A stretch of DNA of 64,000 nt from Aliiruegeria lutimaris (GCF_900099935.1 NZ_FNEK01000012.1:1-64000), one strand, 5' to 3'. Positions 8,288 to 17,285 are shown, numbered from the stretch's first letter. Notes: generated by a model from the sequence alone, not told the origin. A program made the numbers and translations.

Positions 8288-9616
8288 ATGAGCCATGTAT
8301 TTCCGCGCCATACCAAGGCGCTCCCCCCGATGGCCGTGGGTGGCGAAGGGTGCTACCTGATCGATGCTTCCGGCAAGCGCTATTTCGACGGCTCTGGCGG
8401 CGCGGCCGTTTCCTGCCTTGGTCACGGCGACCCGGAGATCATCGCCGCGATCCAGGAGCAGGTCGGCAAGCTCGCCTTTGCGCATACCGGTTTCTTCACC
8501 TCCGAGCCCGCCGAAGGGTTGGCGGACATGCTGGCGGCCAATGCGCCGGGTGATCTGGATCGGGTCTATCTCGTTTCCGGTGGCTCGGAGGCGACCGAGG
8601 CTGCGATCAAGCTGGCGCGGCAGTATCATGTCGAACGTGGCGAGCCGCAGCGCCGCCACATCATCGCGCGCAAGCAGTCCTATCACGGCAACACGCTCGG
8701 CGCGCTGGCCGCGGGCGGCAATGAATGGCGCCGGGAGCAGTTCGCGCCGCTGCTGGTCAACTTTTCCCATATTTCGGCGTGCTACGAATACGTGCTGCGC
8801 CGCGCCGACGAGAGCGCCTTCGAGTATGGCCAGCGCGCCGCGCAGGAGCTGGAGGACGAGATCCTGCGGCTGGGCGAGGACAGCGTGATCGCCTTCATGG
8901 CCGAGCCGGTTGTTGGCGCCACGGCGGGCGCGGTTCCGGCGGTTGAAGGCTATCTGAAGCGCATCCGCGAGATCTGTGACACATACGGCGTGCTGCTGAT
9001 CCTCGACGAGGTGATGTGCGGCATGGGCCGGACCGGATACCTGTTCGCCTGCGATTATGACGATGTGGTTCCCGATATCCTGTGCATCGCCAAGGGACTC
9101 GGCGCGGGCTACCAGCCGATTGGCGCCATGCTCTGCACGAAGGAGATCTACGAGACGATCGAGAACGGCTCGGGCTTCTTCCAGCACGGGCACACCTATA
9201 TCGGCCACCCGGTGGCTGCGGCTGCCGGGCGCGCGGTGCTGACGGCGATCCTTGAGCGGGGCCTGCCCGAGCGGGTTCGGGTTATGGGCGAAAAGCTCGA
9301 CGCCGCCCTGCGCGAAGAATTCGGACAGCATCCCAATATCGGCGATATCCGTGGGCGCGGCTTTTTCCGTGGGCTGGAGTTGGTTGCGGACCGCGAGACC
9401 AAGGAAGTGCTGGATCCGTCGCTGCGCACGGCGGCAAGGATCAAGAAGGCCGCCTTTGAGGCCGGGCTGATCTGCTACCCGATGTCGGGCACCCGCGATG
9501 GGCGTAATGGCGACCACGTGTTGCTGGCCCCGCCCTTCATCACGACCGAAGCGCAGATCGGCGAGATTGTCGAGAAACTCTCGTCCGCTATCGGGTCGGT
9601 TTTGGAAACGGTCTAA
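8288..9616 (+). CDS. Class III (fold type I) PLP-dependent aminotransferase
   Basis: 442 residues from the ATG at 8288, chosen because AAGGAC lies 6 to 8 bases upstream and the family starts with a short HxFPRH-like N-terminus; an in-frame ATG at 8213 would add 25 unlikely residues. Motifs: SGGSEATEAAIKLAR (PLP phosphate binding), ILDEVMCGMGRTG with the aspartate that holds the PLP nitrogen, and CIAKGLGAGYQPIGA with the Schiff-base lysine. The family includes omega-amino-acid:pyruvate, GABA and diaminobutyrate aminotransferases; the donor cannot be assigned. It is a probable single transcription unit divergent from pyrB with only 169 bases between. Confidence 0.88.
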   Translation: MSHVFPRHTKALPPMAVGGEGCYLIDASGKRYFDGSGGAAVSCLGHGDPEIIAAIQEQVGKLAFAHTGFFTSEPAEGLADMLAANAPGDLDRVYLVSGGSEATEAAIKLARQYHVERGEPQRRHIIARKQSYHGNTLGALAAGGNEWRREQFAPLLVNFSHISACYEYVLRRADESAFEYGQRAAQELEDEILRLGEDSVIAFMAEPVVGATAGAVPAVEGYLKRIREICDTYGVLLILDEVMCGMGRTGYLFACDYDDVVPDILCIAKGLGAGYQPIGAMLCTKEIYETIENGSGFFQHGHTYIGHPVAAAAGRAVLTAILERGLPERVRVMGEKLDAALREEFGQHPNIGDIRGRGFFRGLELVADRETKEVLDPSLRTAARIKKAAFEAGLICYPMSGTRDGRNGDHVLLAPPFITTEAQIGEIVEKLSSAIGSVLETV

Positions 9617-9691
9617 GTGTCGCCTTGTCACCGGACGGAAATGACGAAACTGTCGCTCGGTGCATGGCGGCGGACCTGAAAGGAACTGGCA

Positions 9692-10702
9692 ATGGCGATC
9701 AACAGGGCGACACTCCGTCAGTTTCTTCTTCAGGAATACAGGACACACGGGGTGGAAAAGGACCTCGTGTTCCTGCTTGAGGATATCGCGACCGCCTGCC
9801 GGGAGATTTCGACCCTGATCCGGAACGGATCCTTCCTTGAGACCCTTGGAACGGCCGGTTCGACCAACGTTCAGGGCGAGGCGCAGAAGAAACTCGACGT
9901 GATCGCCAACGAGCAATTCGAGAGCCATATCCGCAATTGCAGCCGCGTTGCCGCGCTGGTTTCAGAGGAGGTGGACGAGGTCACCTGGCTGAAGGACACG
10001 GCCAAGGCGGGCGACTACATCGTCTATTTCGATCCGCTCGATGGCTCTTCCAACCTGAACGTGAACCTGTCGGTGGGCTCGATCTTCTCGATCATGCAAC
10101 TGCCCGAAGATGCGGTTGCGGGCGATGTGAACACCGTGTTGCGGGACGGCAGTTTCCAGATCTGCTCTGGCTATTCGATCTTCGGCCCCGCGACCACGCT
10201 GGTGCTGACGCTCGGCCACGGCGTGCATGAATTCACCAACCACCTCGCGACGGGCGAGTTCCGGATCGTTTCCCGCAACATGACCATCCCGGAAGATTGC
10301 AATGAATTCGCGATCAACGCCTCGCGCTTTGCCGATTGGGATGCGCCGGTCCGAAACTATATCGAGGATTGCATTGCCGGTCAGAACGGGCCGCGGGGAA
10401 AGTCCTTCAACATGCGTTGGACCGCGTCGATGGTGGTGGATATTCATCGGATCCTGACCCGTGGCGGTGTTTTTCTATATCCCGTGGACGCGCGGAACCG
10501 TGCCGAGGGCGGAAAGTTGCGCCTGATGTACGAGGCCAACCCGATTGCTTTCCTCGTGGAACAGGCGGGTGGCTCTGCTTCCACCGGAACGGCGAGAATT
10601 CTTGACATACAACCGGAATCACCGCACCAGCGCGCCTCTGTGATCCTTGGATCCCGCAATGAAGTGTTGCGGATCGAAGAGCACTATCGCCAGGAAGATT
10701 GA
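9692..10702 (+). CDS. fbp: Fructose-1,6-bisphosphatase, class I
   Basis: 336 residues. It hydrolyses fructose 1,6-bisphosphate to fructose 6-phosphate in gluconeogenesis (cbbF in Calvin-cycle operons). The metal and phosphate signature FDPLDGSSN is at residues 113-121, LVSEEVDE supplies the catalytic glutamates, and GGKLRLMYEANP is the C-terminal family block. AAAGGAAC lies upstream of the ATG. The neighbouring transketolase on the other strand makes sense if carbon from tetroses is being sent to hexose phosphates. No RuBisCO or phosphoribulokinase is present, so a carbon-fixation role is not supported. Confidence 0.95.
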   Translation: MAINRATLRQFLLQEYRTHGVEKDLVFLLEDIATACREISTLIRNGSFLETLGTAGSTNVQGEAQKKLDVIANEQFESHIRNCSRVAALVSEEVDEVTWLKDTAKAGDYIVYFDPLDGSSNLNVNLSVGSIFSIMQLPEDAVAGDVNTVLRDGSFQICSGYSIFGPATTLVLTLGHGVHEFTNHLATGEFRIVSRNMTIPEDCNEFAINASRFADWDAPVRNYIEDCIAGQNGPRGKSFNMRWTASMVVDIHRILTRGGVFLYPVDARNRAEGGKLRLMYEANPIAFLVEQAGGSASTGTARILDIQPESPHQRASVILGSRNEVLRIEEHYRQED

Positions 10703-10729
10703 TGCGGTTCGATCAGCCAGCACGATGGT

Positions 10730-10793
10730 AGGGGGCGTTGCCCCCCGCGCTCTTGCGAGCGCTCCCCCCAGGATATTTTTTGGAAAGATGATG
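10730..10793. repeat. Palindromic intergenic repeat, copy A
   Basis: AGGGGGCGTTGCCCCCC is followed by the palindrome GCGCTCTTGCGAGCGCTC and then CAGGATATTTTTTGGAAAG. The same block recurs at 33037-33097 with few differences and in a shorter form at 41904-41948. It lies just after fbp in a gap of 368 bases that has no gene. Such GC-rich hairpin plus GGATATTT blocks are common downstream of genes in Rhodobacteraceae (general knowledge). Confidence 0.7.
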
Positions 10794-10888
10794 GGAATTG
10801 GCCGCCCGGACCATCTGTTCGCAGGTCTCCCGGGCGCTTGGGGCGGCGCTTTCGATTGGCGCACGCGTTTTGCAGATTCGTATTCAAG

Positions 10889-10921
10889 GAAAAAACCGCC
10901 AGCCGATGATGCGGCTGGCGG
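10889..10921 (-). terminator. Rho-independent terminator after transketolase
   Basis: On the minus strand a perfect 10-base stem (CCGCCAGCCG / CGGCTGGCGG, loop CATCAT) is followed directly by a run of six T. It lies 150 bases downstream of the transketolase stop. Confidence 0.85.
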
Positions 10922-11070
10922 TCAGGCCCGGTGCAGGGAGAACGACGCCCTGATTGCGGAATGGACTGTCGGGTAACGGCCCGATCCTAGGCGAATTGCG
11001 CCAGACATTCGTTGTTAAGAGCGTGAGTGGTGAGCGGCCTGATGGCCGCCGGCAATCACAACTCCCTTTC

Positions 11071-13080
11071 TCAGAGCAGCGCCTTGGCGCGTGCAACGAT
11101 GGCATCGCAGGTGATGCCATATTCTTCGTAGAGCCTTTCCGCAGGAGCGGAGGCGCCGAAGTCCGTCATGCCGATGACGTCGTCTTCGCTGGCGACATAG
11201 CGGGTCCATCCGAATTTCGAGGCGGCCTCGATGGCGATGCGCGGAGCGGTTCCGAGCACTTGCGCCCGGTACTCCGCCGGTTGGGCGTCGAACAGGTCCC
11301 AGGAGGGCATGGACACGACCGCCGCCTTGATCCCGTCGGCGGCGAGCGCTTCTGCGGCTTCGATGGCCAGTGCGACCTCGGTGCCGGTGGCGATCAGCGT
11401 GACGTTGCGCTCATCGCCGCCGCGCAGGACGTAGGCGCCTTTGGCGGTGAGGTTTTCCTCGCCAGCTTCCAGACGTAGCTGAGGCACGGCCTGCCGCGAG
11501 AGCGCCATGAGCGAGGGCCGCTTGCGATTACGTACCGCGATGTCCCAGCATTCGAGCGTCTCCACCGCGTCGGCAGGGCGGAACACCGTCAGGCCGGGCA
11601 TGGCGCGCAAGCTGGCCATGTGTTCGACCGGCTGGTGCGTTGGGCCGTCTTCGCCGAGGCCGATGCTGTCATGGGTCATCACGTAGATCGTGCCGATGCC
11701 CATCAGTGCGGAGAGCCGAATGGCGTTGCGCGCATAGTCCGAGAAGACCAGGAAAGTGCCGCCATAGGGAATGACGCCGCCATGCAGGCACATGCCGTTC
11801 ATCGCTGCCGCCATGCCGAATTCGCGCACGCCGTAGCCGACATAGCGGCCGGGCTTCTCGCGGGTGAACTGGCTGTCGGTCGCCTTGGTGCGGGTGAGGT
11901 TGGAACCGGTGAGGTCCGCCGAACCGCCGACCATCTGCGGCACGGCTTCGGTCAGAGCTTCCAATGCGATCTGGCTTGCCTTGCGGGTGGCGACTTTCTG
12001 CGGCGCTTCGAAGAGTGCGGCGCGGGCCTTGGTAACCGCCGCGTCATAGCCTTCGGGCAGTGCACCGCTCACAAGGCGGTTGAATTCGGCTTGTTCGGGC
12101 GCTTCCCTGGCGTCCAGCCGGGATTGCCAGGCCGCGCGCTCGGCGGCGCCGCGCTGACCGATTTGCAACCATTGCTCGGCAAGTTCGGACGGGATTTCGA
12201 AAGCACCGGGTGCGCAGCCAAGCGCCTTTTTCGTGGCGTCGGCTTCTTCGGCGCCGAGTGGGGAGCCATGGCTGCCCGCGGTGCCGGCCTTGGTCGGAGC
12301 ACCGTAGCCGATCACCGTTTTCATTGCGATCAGCACCGGGGCGTCGTCGCTGCTGCGCGCTTCCGCGAGAGCCGCGTCCAGCGCTGCGGCGTCGTGGCCG
12401 TCACAGGAGAGCACCTTCCAGCCGCAGGCCTTGAACCGGGCGGGGATATCCTCGGAGAAGGAGACGGAGGTGGGTCCATCGATAGTGATGGAATTGTCGT
12501 CATAGAGAACAACAAGCTTGCCGAGCCCGAGATGACCAGCGAGGCTGATCGCCTCCTGTCCAATCCCTTCTTCAAGGCAGCCGTCGCCCAGAAAGACATA
12601 GGTGCGGTGATCGACAAGATCCGGGCCGAAACGGTCCGCCATCAGGCGTTCGGCCATCGCCATGCCGACGGCGCCGGCGATGCCCTGTCCGAGTGGGCCG
12701 GTTGTCGTTTCGATGCCGGCGGCATGGCCGTATTCCGGATGGCCGGCGGTTTTGGCGCCCCACTGGCGGAAATTGCGCAGCTCGTCGAGCGTCATTCCGT
12801 CATAACCGTTCAGGTGTAGCAGGCTGTAGAGCATCGCCGAGGCATGGCCATTGGAGAGCACCACGCGGTCGCGATCCGGCCAATTGGGGGCGGATGCGTC
12901 GAATTTCAGATGCCGGGCGAAGAGCACCGTGGCGGCGTCGGCCATGCCGAGCGGGGCGCCGGGGTGGCCGGAATTCGCGGCTTCAACCATGTCGATGGAA
13001 AGCGCGCGGATGCAGTTGGCAAGATCCCTGTTACGGGTCGGGTCGATGGCGGCGCCGGTGGCGGGCGAATCCTTTGGCAT
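11071..13080 (-). CDS. tkt: Transketolase (first of two in the window)
   Basis: 669 residues. A thiamine-diphosphate enzyme that transfers a two-carbon ketol unit between sugar phosphates. Start ATG at 13080 is preferred because AAGGAG sits 8 bases upstream; GTG at 13089 is the alternative. Motifs: SGHPGAPLGMADAA at the N-terminus, GDGCLEEG with the following NSI (the GDG...N thiamine-diphosphate/Mg site), HDSIGLGEDGPTHQPVEH (pyrimidine-domain signature). It is divergent from the RpiB-type isomerase gene and shares a TCACAAA-type motif in the promoter gap with the DeoR/kinase promoter. It can use the erythrose 4-phosphate produced by that module. Confidence 0.93.
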   Translation of the reverse strand: MPKDSPATGAAIDPTRNRDLANCIRALSIDMVEAANSGHPGAPLGMADAATVLFARHLKFDASAPNWPDRDRVVLSNGHASAMLYSLLHLNGYDGMTLDELRNFRQWGAKTAGHPEYGHAAGIETTTGPLGQGIAGAVGMAMAERLMADRFGPDLVDHRTYVFLGDGCLEEGIGQEAISLAGHLGLGKLVVLYDDNSITIDGPTSVSFSEDIPARFKACGWKVLSCDGHDAAALDAALAEARSSDDAPVLIAMKTVIGYGAPTKAGTAGSHGSPLGAEEADATKKALGCAPGAFEIPSELAEQWLQIGQRGAAERAAWQSRLDAREAPEQAEFNRLVSGALPEGYDAAVTKARAALFEAPQKVATRKASQIALEALTEAVPQMVGGSADLTGSNLTRTKATDSQFTREKPGRYVGYGVREFGMAAAMNGMCLHGGVIPYGGTFLVFSDYARNAIRLSALMGIGTIYVMTHDSIGLGEDGPTHQPVEHMASLRAMPGLTVFRPADAVETLECWDIAVRNRKRPSLMALSRQAVPQLRLEAGEENLTAKGAYVLRGGDERNVTLIATGTEVALAIEAAEALAADGIKAAVVSMPSWDLFDAQPAEYRAQVLGTAPRIAIEAASKFGWTRYVASEDDVIGMTDFGASAPAERLYEEYGITCDAIVARAKALL

Positions 13081-13092
13081 GTCACTCACTCC

Positions 13093-13126
13093 TTTGTCAC
13101 ACCGCTACGCTTAAAGTCACAAAAAG
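13093..13126. promoter_or_regulatory. Candidate DeoR-type operator between tkt and rpiB
   Basis: The 152-base divergent gap has TTTGTCAC at 13093-13100 and AAAGTCACAAAAAG at 13113-13126. The element GTCACAAAAA resembles ATCACAAAAA and TTTCACAA in the deoR/dhaK divergent promoter at 15291-15345. The shared motif suggests one repressor for both promoters. This is inference from sequence similarity. Confidence 0.45.
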
Positions 13127-13232
13127 GCAAATCAAAATCTCATCATGAGTGTTATGAATGTTGAATTCGGCGCGCCGCATGTTACAATCGCGCCATCTCC
13201 AGGCCCTGGAGCCCAGGAAGAAAGGAAAAGAG

Positions 13233-13688
13233 ATGAAACTAGCAGTGGCTGGCGACTCTGCCGGAAAAGGCATGGCGCATGACCTCGCCGTATATCTGGC
13301 GGACCGCTACGACGTGACCGAAGCCTCGGAAACCCCCGAGGGCGCAGAGAAGTTCTATGCCGACATGGCGGATCGCGTGGCGAGCGGCGTTGCCGATGGT
13401 ACGTTCGACAAGGCGATCCTTGTCTGCGGCACCGGTATCGGTGTTTGCATCTCGGCGAACAAGGTGCCCGGGATTCGCGCCGCCCATCTGCATGATTGCT
13501 ATTCGGCCGAGCGCGCCGCGCTGTCCAACAATGCGCAGGTGGTCACGCTTGGTGCGCGGTGCATCGGTCTGGAACTGGCCAAGAAGATCGTCGACACCTT
13601 CCTGGTGGAGACTTTCGACGAAGCCGGCCGGTCTGCTGGCAATGTCGACGCGATCAACAAGCTCGACGTGAAATACGGCAAGGCCTGA
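13233..13688 (+). CDS. RpiB/LacAB-family sugar-phosphate isomerase (probable D-erythrulose-4-phosphate isomerase)
   Basis: 151 residues from ATG 13233, preceded by AAGGAAAAG; the upstream in-frame codons are not conserved-looking. The RpiB fold is shown by [22 protein letters not shown] at the start (given here as family motif, catalytic Asp near residue 8), [21 protein letters not shown] around the phosphate and active-site Cys, and [15 protein letters not shown]. RpiB enzymes interconvert ribulose and ribose phosphates. Beside a TIM-type isomerase and a DhaKL kinase, the closest described role is EryI/DerI: D-erythrulose 4-phosphate to D-erythrose 4-phosphate. The family is certain; the substrate is inferred from neighbours. 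Confidence 0.88.
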   Translation: MKLAVAGDSAGKGMAHDLAVYLADRYDVTEASETPEGAEKFYADMADRVASGVADGTFDKAILVCGTGIGVCISANKVPGIRAAHLHDCYSAERAALSNNAQVVTLGARCIGLELAKKIVDTFLVETFDEAGRSAGNVDAINKLDVKYGKA

Positions 13689-13707
13689 TCTGGCCCGTTG
13701 GAAATGA

Positions 13708-13735
13708 AAAACCGGCGCCCTAGGATGCCGGTTTT
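13708..13735. terminator. Bidirectional terminator between convergent isomerase genes
   Basis: AAAACCGGC and GCCGGTTTT form a 9-base stem around a 10-base loop, giving an A-tract before and T-tract after the GC stem on both strands. It lies between the stops of the RpiB-type gene (13688) and the TIM-type gene (13756). Confidence 0.8.
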
Positions 13736-13755
13736 GCTTTGTGTGGTCGTCGGAC

Positions 13756-14526
13756 TTAGATCACCGCGGCGCATTTGGTCAGGATGTCGAGATAGCCTTC
13801 GACATTCCAGGCCGAGCGGCCGATGAACAACCCGTCGATCGAGGGGCAGGTGATCAGTTCTTCGCAATTGTCCGGGTTAACCGAGCCACCATAGAGGCAG
13901 GGGATGGCGCGTCCGAGCACGTCTTCGGCAACGGCGGAGATTTCGGCCTGTCGGGCATCGGCATAGTCGGAGCTGGCCGGGATACCGTTTTTGCCAATTG
14001 CCCAGACCGGCTCATAGGCCAGAACGATGGGTGCCTGTTTCGCGTCGCCTTCCAGCCCGGCCAGCGCACCACGCACCTCGTCCTCGAGCACTTCCTGTGC
14101 CCGGCCCGCCTCGCGCTCTTCCAGCGTCTCGCCGATGCACAGAAGCGGGATCAACCCGTGGCGCACTGCGGCTGCGACCTTCAAGCCTGTCGTTTCAATG
14201 GTTTCCCCGAAATTGGCCCGCCGTTCGGAATGGCCGATCTCTACCAGGTCGAGATTGCAATCCTTGAGCATCACAGGAGAGACCTCACCTGTCCAGGCGC
14301 CTTCGTCTTCCCAGTGCATGTTCTGGGCTCCGACGAGAACGGAGGTCCCGCTCAGTATCTCCTTGACCTGCCGCACGGCAGTGAAGGGCGGCACGACGAA
14401 ACGCTGGATGCGACTGTCGCGCCCGCCATCGGCAGCGGCCAGCGCCTCGGCGAACGCGCAGGCTTCGGCCAATGTCTTGTTCATTTTCCAGCTGGTTCCG
14501 ACCCAGATTGAAGGCAGCTCGGTCAT
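13756..14526 (-). CDS. Triosephosphate-isomerase-family protein (probable L-erythrulose-1-phosphate isomerase)
   Basis: 256 residues with the complete TIM barrel: WKMNK (catalytic Lys), EIGHSERRANFGET (catalytic His), VLAYEPVWAIGK (catalytic Glu and the phosphate-gripping loop 6) and LYGGSVNPDN. It could be a housekeeping TIM, but its gene overlaps a DeoR-type repressor by 4 bases and lies next to an RpiB-type isomerase and a DhaKL-type kinase. That set matches EryH/LerI, which convert L-erythrulose 1-phosphate to D-erythrulose 4-phosphate. The N-terminus (TELPSIWVGTSWKMNK) is also of the EryH type as I recall it. The family is certain; the specialised role is inferred. Confidence 0.88.
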   Translation of the reverse strand: MTELPSIWVGTSWKMNKTLAEACAFAEALAAADGGRDSRIQRFVVPPFTAVRQVKEILSGTSVLVGAQNMHWEDEGAWTGEVSPVMLKDCNLDLVEIGHSERRANFGETIETTGLKVAAAVRHGLIPLLCIGETLEEREAGRAQEVLEDEVRGALAGLEGDAKQAPIVLAYEPVWAIGKNGIPASSDYADARQAEISAVAEDVLGRAIPCLYGGSVNPDNCEELITCPSIDGLFIGRSAWNVEGYLDILTKCAAVI

Positions 14527-15296
14527 TCCGCTTTATCCTTTGCGATTGTGAGGGTGATGCCGGCGTCCCGCAGCTCTTCCATCGAGGCTGCACCCGGCTC
14601 GGCATCGGTGACGATTGCGTCGAAATCCCGTAGATCCGCCATGGCATGCAGGGCAGATCGCCCGAAGCGCTGGTGGCCGACCATGAGACATTTGCGGTCC
14701 GAGATCTTCATCATGGCCTGCTTGGCCCGCACCACCGCGTCATCCATGTGATAGCTCGTGGTCCGGGACACGGCGGGCGTGGAGATGAAGGCGATATCGG
14801 CTCGCAGCCGGAACAGGCTCTCCTCGGTCACGACGCCAAAAAAGCCGTTATACTTGGAGGAATAAGTGCCTCCGAGACCGATCAGGGTAATGCCGCGCTC
14901 GTTGCGGAGTGCTTCCATGACCGCGAAATTGTTGGTGATGACCGTCAGCGGGCGGGCTTCGACCAGCATCGCGCCGAGCACAGCCGCCATCGAGCCGTCA
15001 TTGACGATCACGGTGGAGCCGGGCTCCACCAGTTCCAGCGCCGCGCGGGCGATGCGGCGCTTGACGTCGCCGCCCTGGCGCTCGCGGAAACGGAAGTCGC
15101 TTTCGAACTGCGTGCCGGGTTCTATCGTCGCGCCGCCGCGAACCTTGCGCAGCAGACCGGCCTGCTCAAGATCGTCCAGGTCGCGGTGGATCGTCATCTT
15201 GGAGACCGAGAAATGCTCCGAAAGCGCATCGAGCGCGACAGACCCGTCGCGAACGAGCATATCCATAATCTCCTGCCGTCGAGCGTCTCTTTTCAC
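14523..15296 (-). CDS. DeoR-family transcriptional repressor
   Basis: 257 residues from the GTG at 15296; AAAGGA lies 10 bases upstream. The N-terminal winged helix reads RRQEIMDMLVRDGSVALDALSEHF then SVSKMTIHRDLDDLEQAGLL (the DeoR HTH signature, in two parts), followed by RKVRGGA, and a C-terminal sugar-phosphate-sensing domain with IVNDGSMAAVLG, VITNNF and GLGGTY. It should bind a phosphorylated sugar and release DNA. It is co-transcribed with the TIM-type gene and divergent from the kinase gene, with an inverted repeat overlapping its own start, which suggests autoregulation and control of the kinase, isomerases and transketolase. Confidence 0.92.
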   Translation of the reverse strand: MKRDARRQEIMDMLVRDGSVALDALSEHFSVSKMTIHRDLDDLEQAGLLRKVRGGATIEPGTQFESDFRFRERQGGDVKRRIARAALELVEPGSTVIVNDGSMAAVLGAMLVEARPLTVITNNFAVMEALRNERGITLIGLGGTYSSKYNGFFGVVTEESLFRLRADIAFISTPAVSRTTSYHMDDAVVRAKQAMMKISDRKCLMVGHQRFGRSALHAMADLRDFDAIVTDAEPGAASMEELRDAGITLTIAKDKAE

Positions 15297-15345
15297 AATC
15301 GTCACATCCTTTTGTGAAATCGTAGCATAAAAAATCACAAAAACA
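15291..15345. promoter_or_regulatory. Candidate DeoR operator in the deoR/kinase divergent region
   Basis: A perfect 8-base inverted repeat, TTTCACAA at 15291-15298 and TTGTGAAA at 15312-15319, is followed by ATCACAAAAA at 15332-15341. The left arm overlaps the GTG start of the repressor gene. It is AT-rich in an otherwise GC-rich window, as expected for a promoter/operator region. Confidence 0.6.
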
Positions 15346-15524
15346 ACTATATTCCGTGCGAATTTGTTGCGTTTCCTTTGGGTGAAGTCTATGATTCCCG
15401 CCAAATCGGGCCCCGATCACACCCCGATTCCCGCCTGTGCGTGCGGGTAGACGTCATGAACAGGTTCCGTGGAACCAGCCCAGCGGCCATCCGCGCGGCG
15501 GTAACATGCAGAAGGAGCAAAACC

Positions 15525-17285
15525 TTGAACGCTATGGACCATTCCACCAAAAAACTGATGAATGCGCCGGAAGACATCATTCCGGAAATGATCGAGGGGA
15601 TGCTCGCGGCCCACCCTGACATGCTCAAGCTCGAAGGCGAGAGCGGTCGCGCTGTTGTAGCCGTCGACGGGCCACGTGACGGCAAGGTAGGCATAGTCAT
15701 CGGCGGCGGCTCCGGCCATGAGCCGGCTTTTGCGGGCTATGTGGGCCGGGGATTGGCCGATGCGGCGGCTGTCGGCAACGTGTTTGCCTCACCTTCGCCG
15801 GAACAGGTCAAGCAGGCCGCGATGGCGGCCGATGGCGGCGCGGGTGTGGTGCTGCTCTACGGCAATTATACCGGCGACGTGCTCAACTTTGACATGGCCG
15901 CCGAGGAATGTGCCGAGCTGGGCATCGAAGCCCGGTCGGTCCAGGTGATCGATGACGTCGCCTCCGCCCCGAAAGAGCGTGCGCATGAGCGCCGCGGGAT
16001 CGCAGGCGACTTCTTCGTGTTCAAGATCGCAGGCGCTGCCGCCGATCTTGGCCGGTCGCTGGACGAAGTGGAAGACGCCGCAAAGCGCGCCAATGCCGCG
16101 ACGCTGTCGATGGGTGTTGCAGTCTCTGCCTGCTCCATGCCGCAGACGTTGAAGCCGAATTTCGAGATCGGTCCGGACGAAATGGAAATCGGCATGGGTA
16201 TCCATGGCGAGCCCGGCATGCGCCGCGCCAAGATCGATACGGCAGACAATGTCACCGACGAGTTGATGAGCCTGATCCTGGGCGAGATGGAACTTGGCGA
16301 AGGCAGCGAGGTTGCAGTCCTGGTCAACGGCCTTGGCTCGACCGCTCTGATGGAGCTCTACCTGATCAACCGGCGCGTGGCGAAGATCCTCGGCGAGAAG
16401 GGCGTGAAGATCCATCACACCTGGGTCGGCGAATATTGTACCTCCATGGAAATGGCCGGTGCGTCCGTTACCCTGCTGAAGCTCGATGACGATCTCAAGC
16501 TGCTGCTGGATCATCCCTGCCGCACGCCCGCGCTGACCGTGGGCACCGCGCCCGCTCCGGTCGAAGGTGCTGTCCGGACGAAACGGAACTATGATTCCGC
16601 CAGCCGCGCCGACAATATCGACCGCGACACGCTGGCGACCGATGGTCCCGTTACGCCGGAAGTGTTCCGCAAGATGATGTATGCTGCCGGAGCCGCGATT
16701 GCGCGCGACCGCGACATGCTCAGCGAACTGGACGGGGTGATCGGCGATGGCGACCATGGCGTTACGATGGATATCGGCTGGACCGCCGTGATCAAGGCGC
16801 TGGACGTTGCGCCCGGGGATGACACGATCAGCCAGACCTGCACCAAGATGGCGAAGGCCTTCCTGGACGCAGTCGGCGCATCCTCCGGCCCGCTCTATGC
16901 CGGTGCCTTCAATACCGGCGGCAAGGCCGTGAACGATCGCCTGAATCTTGATGCCAAAGCGGCAGCGGCCTGGGTCGAGGGCATGCTGAAGGGTATCCTT
17001 GGGCGTGGCGGTGCCAATCCGGGCGACAAGACGATGATCGACGCGTGGATGCCCGCCGCCGAGGCGGCGAAGGCCGCTGCTGCTGGCGGCGCGGATGTGC
17101 TTGGCGTCATGCAGGCGGCGACCGATGGTGCGCGTGAGGGTGCGCAGGCGACCAAGGACATGGAGAGCCGTCGTGGCCGGTCGAAGAAACTCGGCGCGCG
17201 CTCTGTCGGCCATATCGATCCCGGCGCGGCCTCGTGCCATGTCATGCTCGAAGCCATGACGGAAGCGCTGCGCGCGGCCCTCTGA
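15525..17285 (+). CDS. DhaK-DhaL fused ATP-dependent ketose kinase (dihydroxyacetone/L-erythrulose kinase family)
   Basis: 586 residues from TTG 15525, chosen because GGAG lies 7 bases upstream; ATG 15534 is 16 bases away from it and is the alternative. The DhaK half has GGGSGHEPAFAGYVGRG and IHGEPG, whose histidine forms the hemiaminal bond with the ketose carbonyl. The DhaL half begins near residue 385 and has LDGVIGDGDHGVTMDIGW, the Mg-ATP aspartate cluster. The single-chain DhaKL form uses ATP, not the PTS. Members act on dihydroxyacetone or, as LerK, on L-erythrulose; the adjacent EryH- and EryI-like isomerases favour the latter. Transcribed divergently from the DeoR gene. Confidence 0.92.
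   Translation: MNAMDHSTKKLMNAPEDIIPEMIEGMLAAHPDMLKLEGESGRAVVAVDGPRDGKVGIVIGGGSGHEPAFAGYVGRGLADAAAVGNVFASPSPEQVKQAAMAADGGAGVVLLYGNYTGDVLNFDMAAEECAELGIEARSVQVIDDVASAPKERAHERRGIAGDFFVFKIAGAAADLGRSLDEVEDAAKRANAATLSMGVAVSACSMPQTLKPNFEIGPDEMEIGMGIHGEPGMRRAKIDTADNVTDELMSLILGEMELGEGSEVAVLVNGLGSTALMELYLINRRVAKILGEKGVKIHHTWVGEYCTSMEMAGASVTLLKLDDDLKLLLDHPCRTPALTVGTAPAPVEGAVRTKRNYDSASRADNIDRDTLATDGPVTPEVFRKMMYAAGAAIARDRDMLSELDGVIGDGDHGVTMDIGWTAVIKALDVAPGDDTISQTCTKMAKAFLDAVGASSGPLYAGAFNTGGKAVNDRLNLDAKAAAAWVEGMLKGILGRGGANPGDKTMIDAWMPAAEAAKAAAAGGADVLGVMQAATDGAREGAQATKDMESRRGRSKKLGARSVGHIDPGAASCHVMLEAMTEALRAAL

Noticed and set aside
8237-9928. A 563-codon minus-strand frame.
   Set aside because: It is the complement of the class III aminotransferase and the start of fbp, whose catalytic motifs are intact; composition is Arg/His/Gln-rich and domain-free.
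9692-17285. A Calvin-cycle (cbb) operon, suggested by fbp, transketolase and isomerases.
   Set aside because: No RuBisCO, phosphoribulokinase or CbbR is present, the genes are on different strands, and the DeoR/DhaKL context fits sugar catabolism better.
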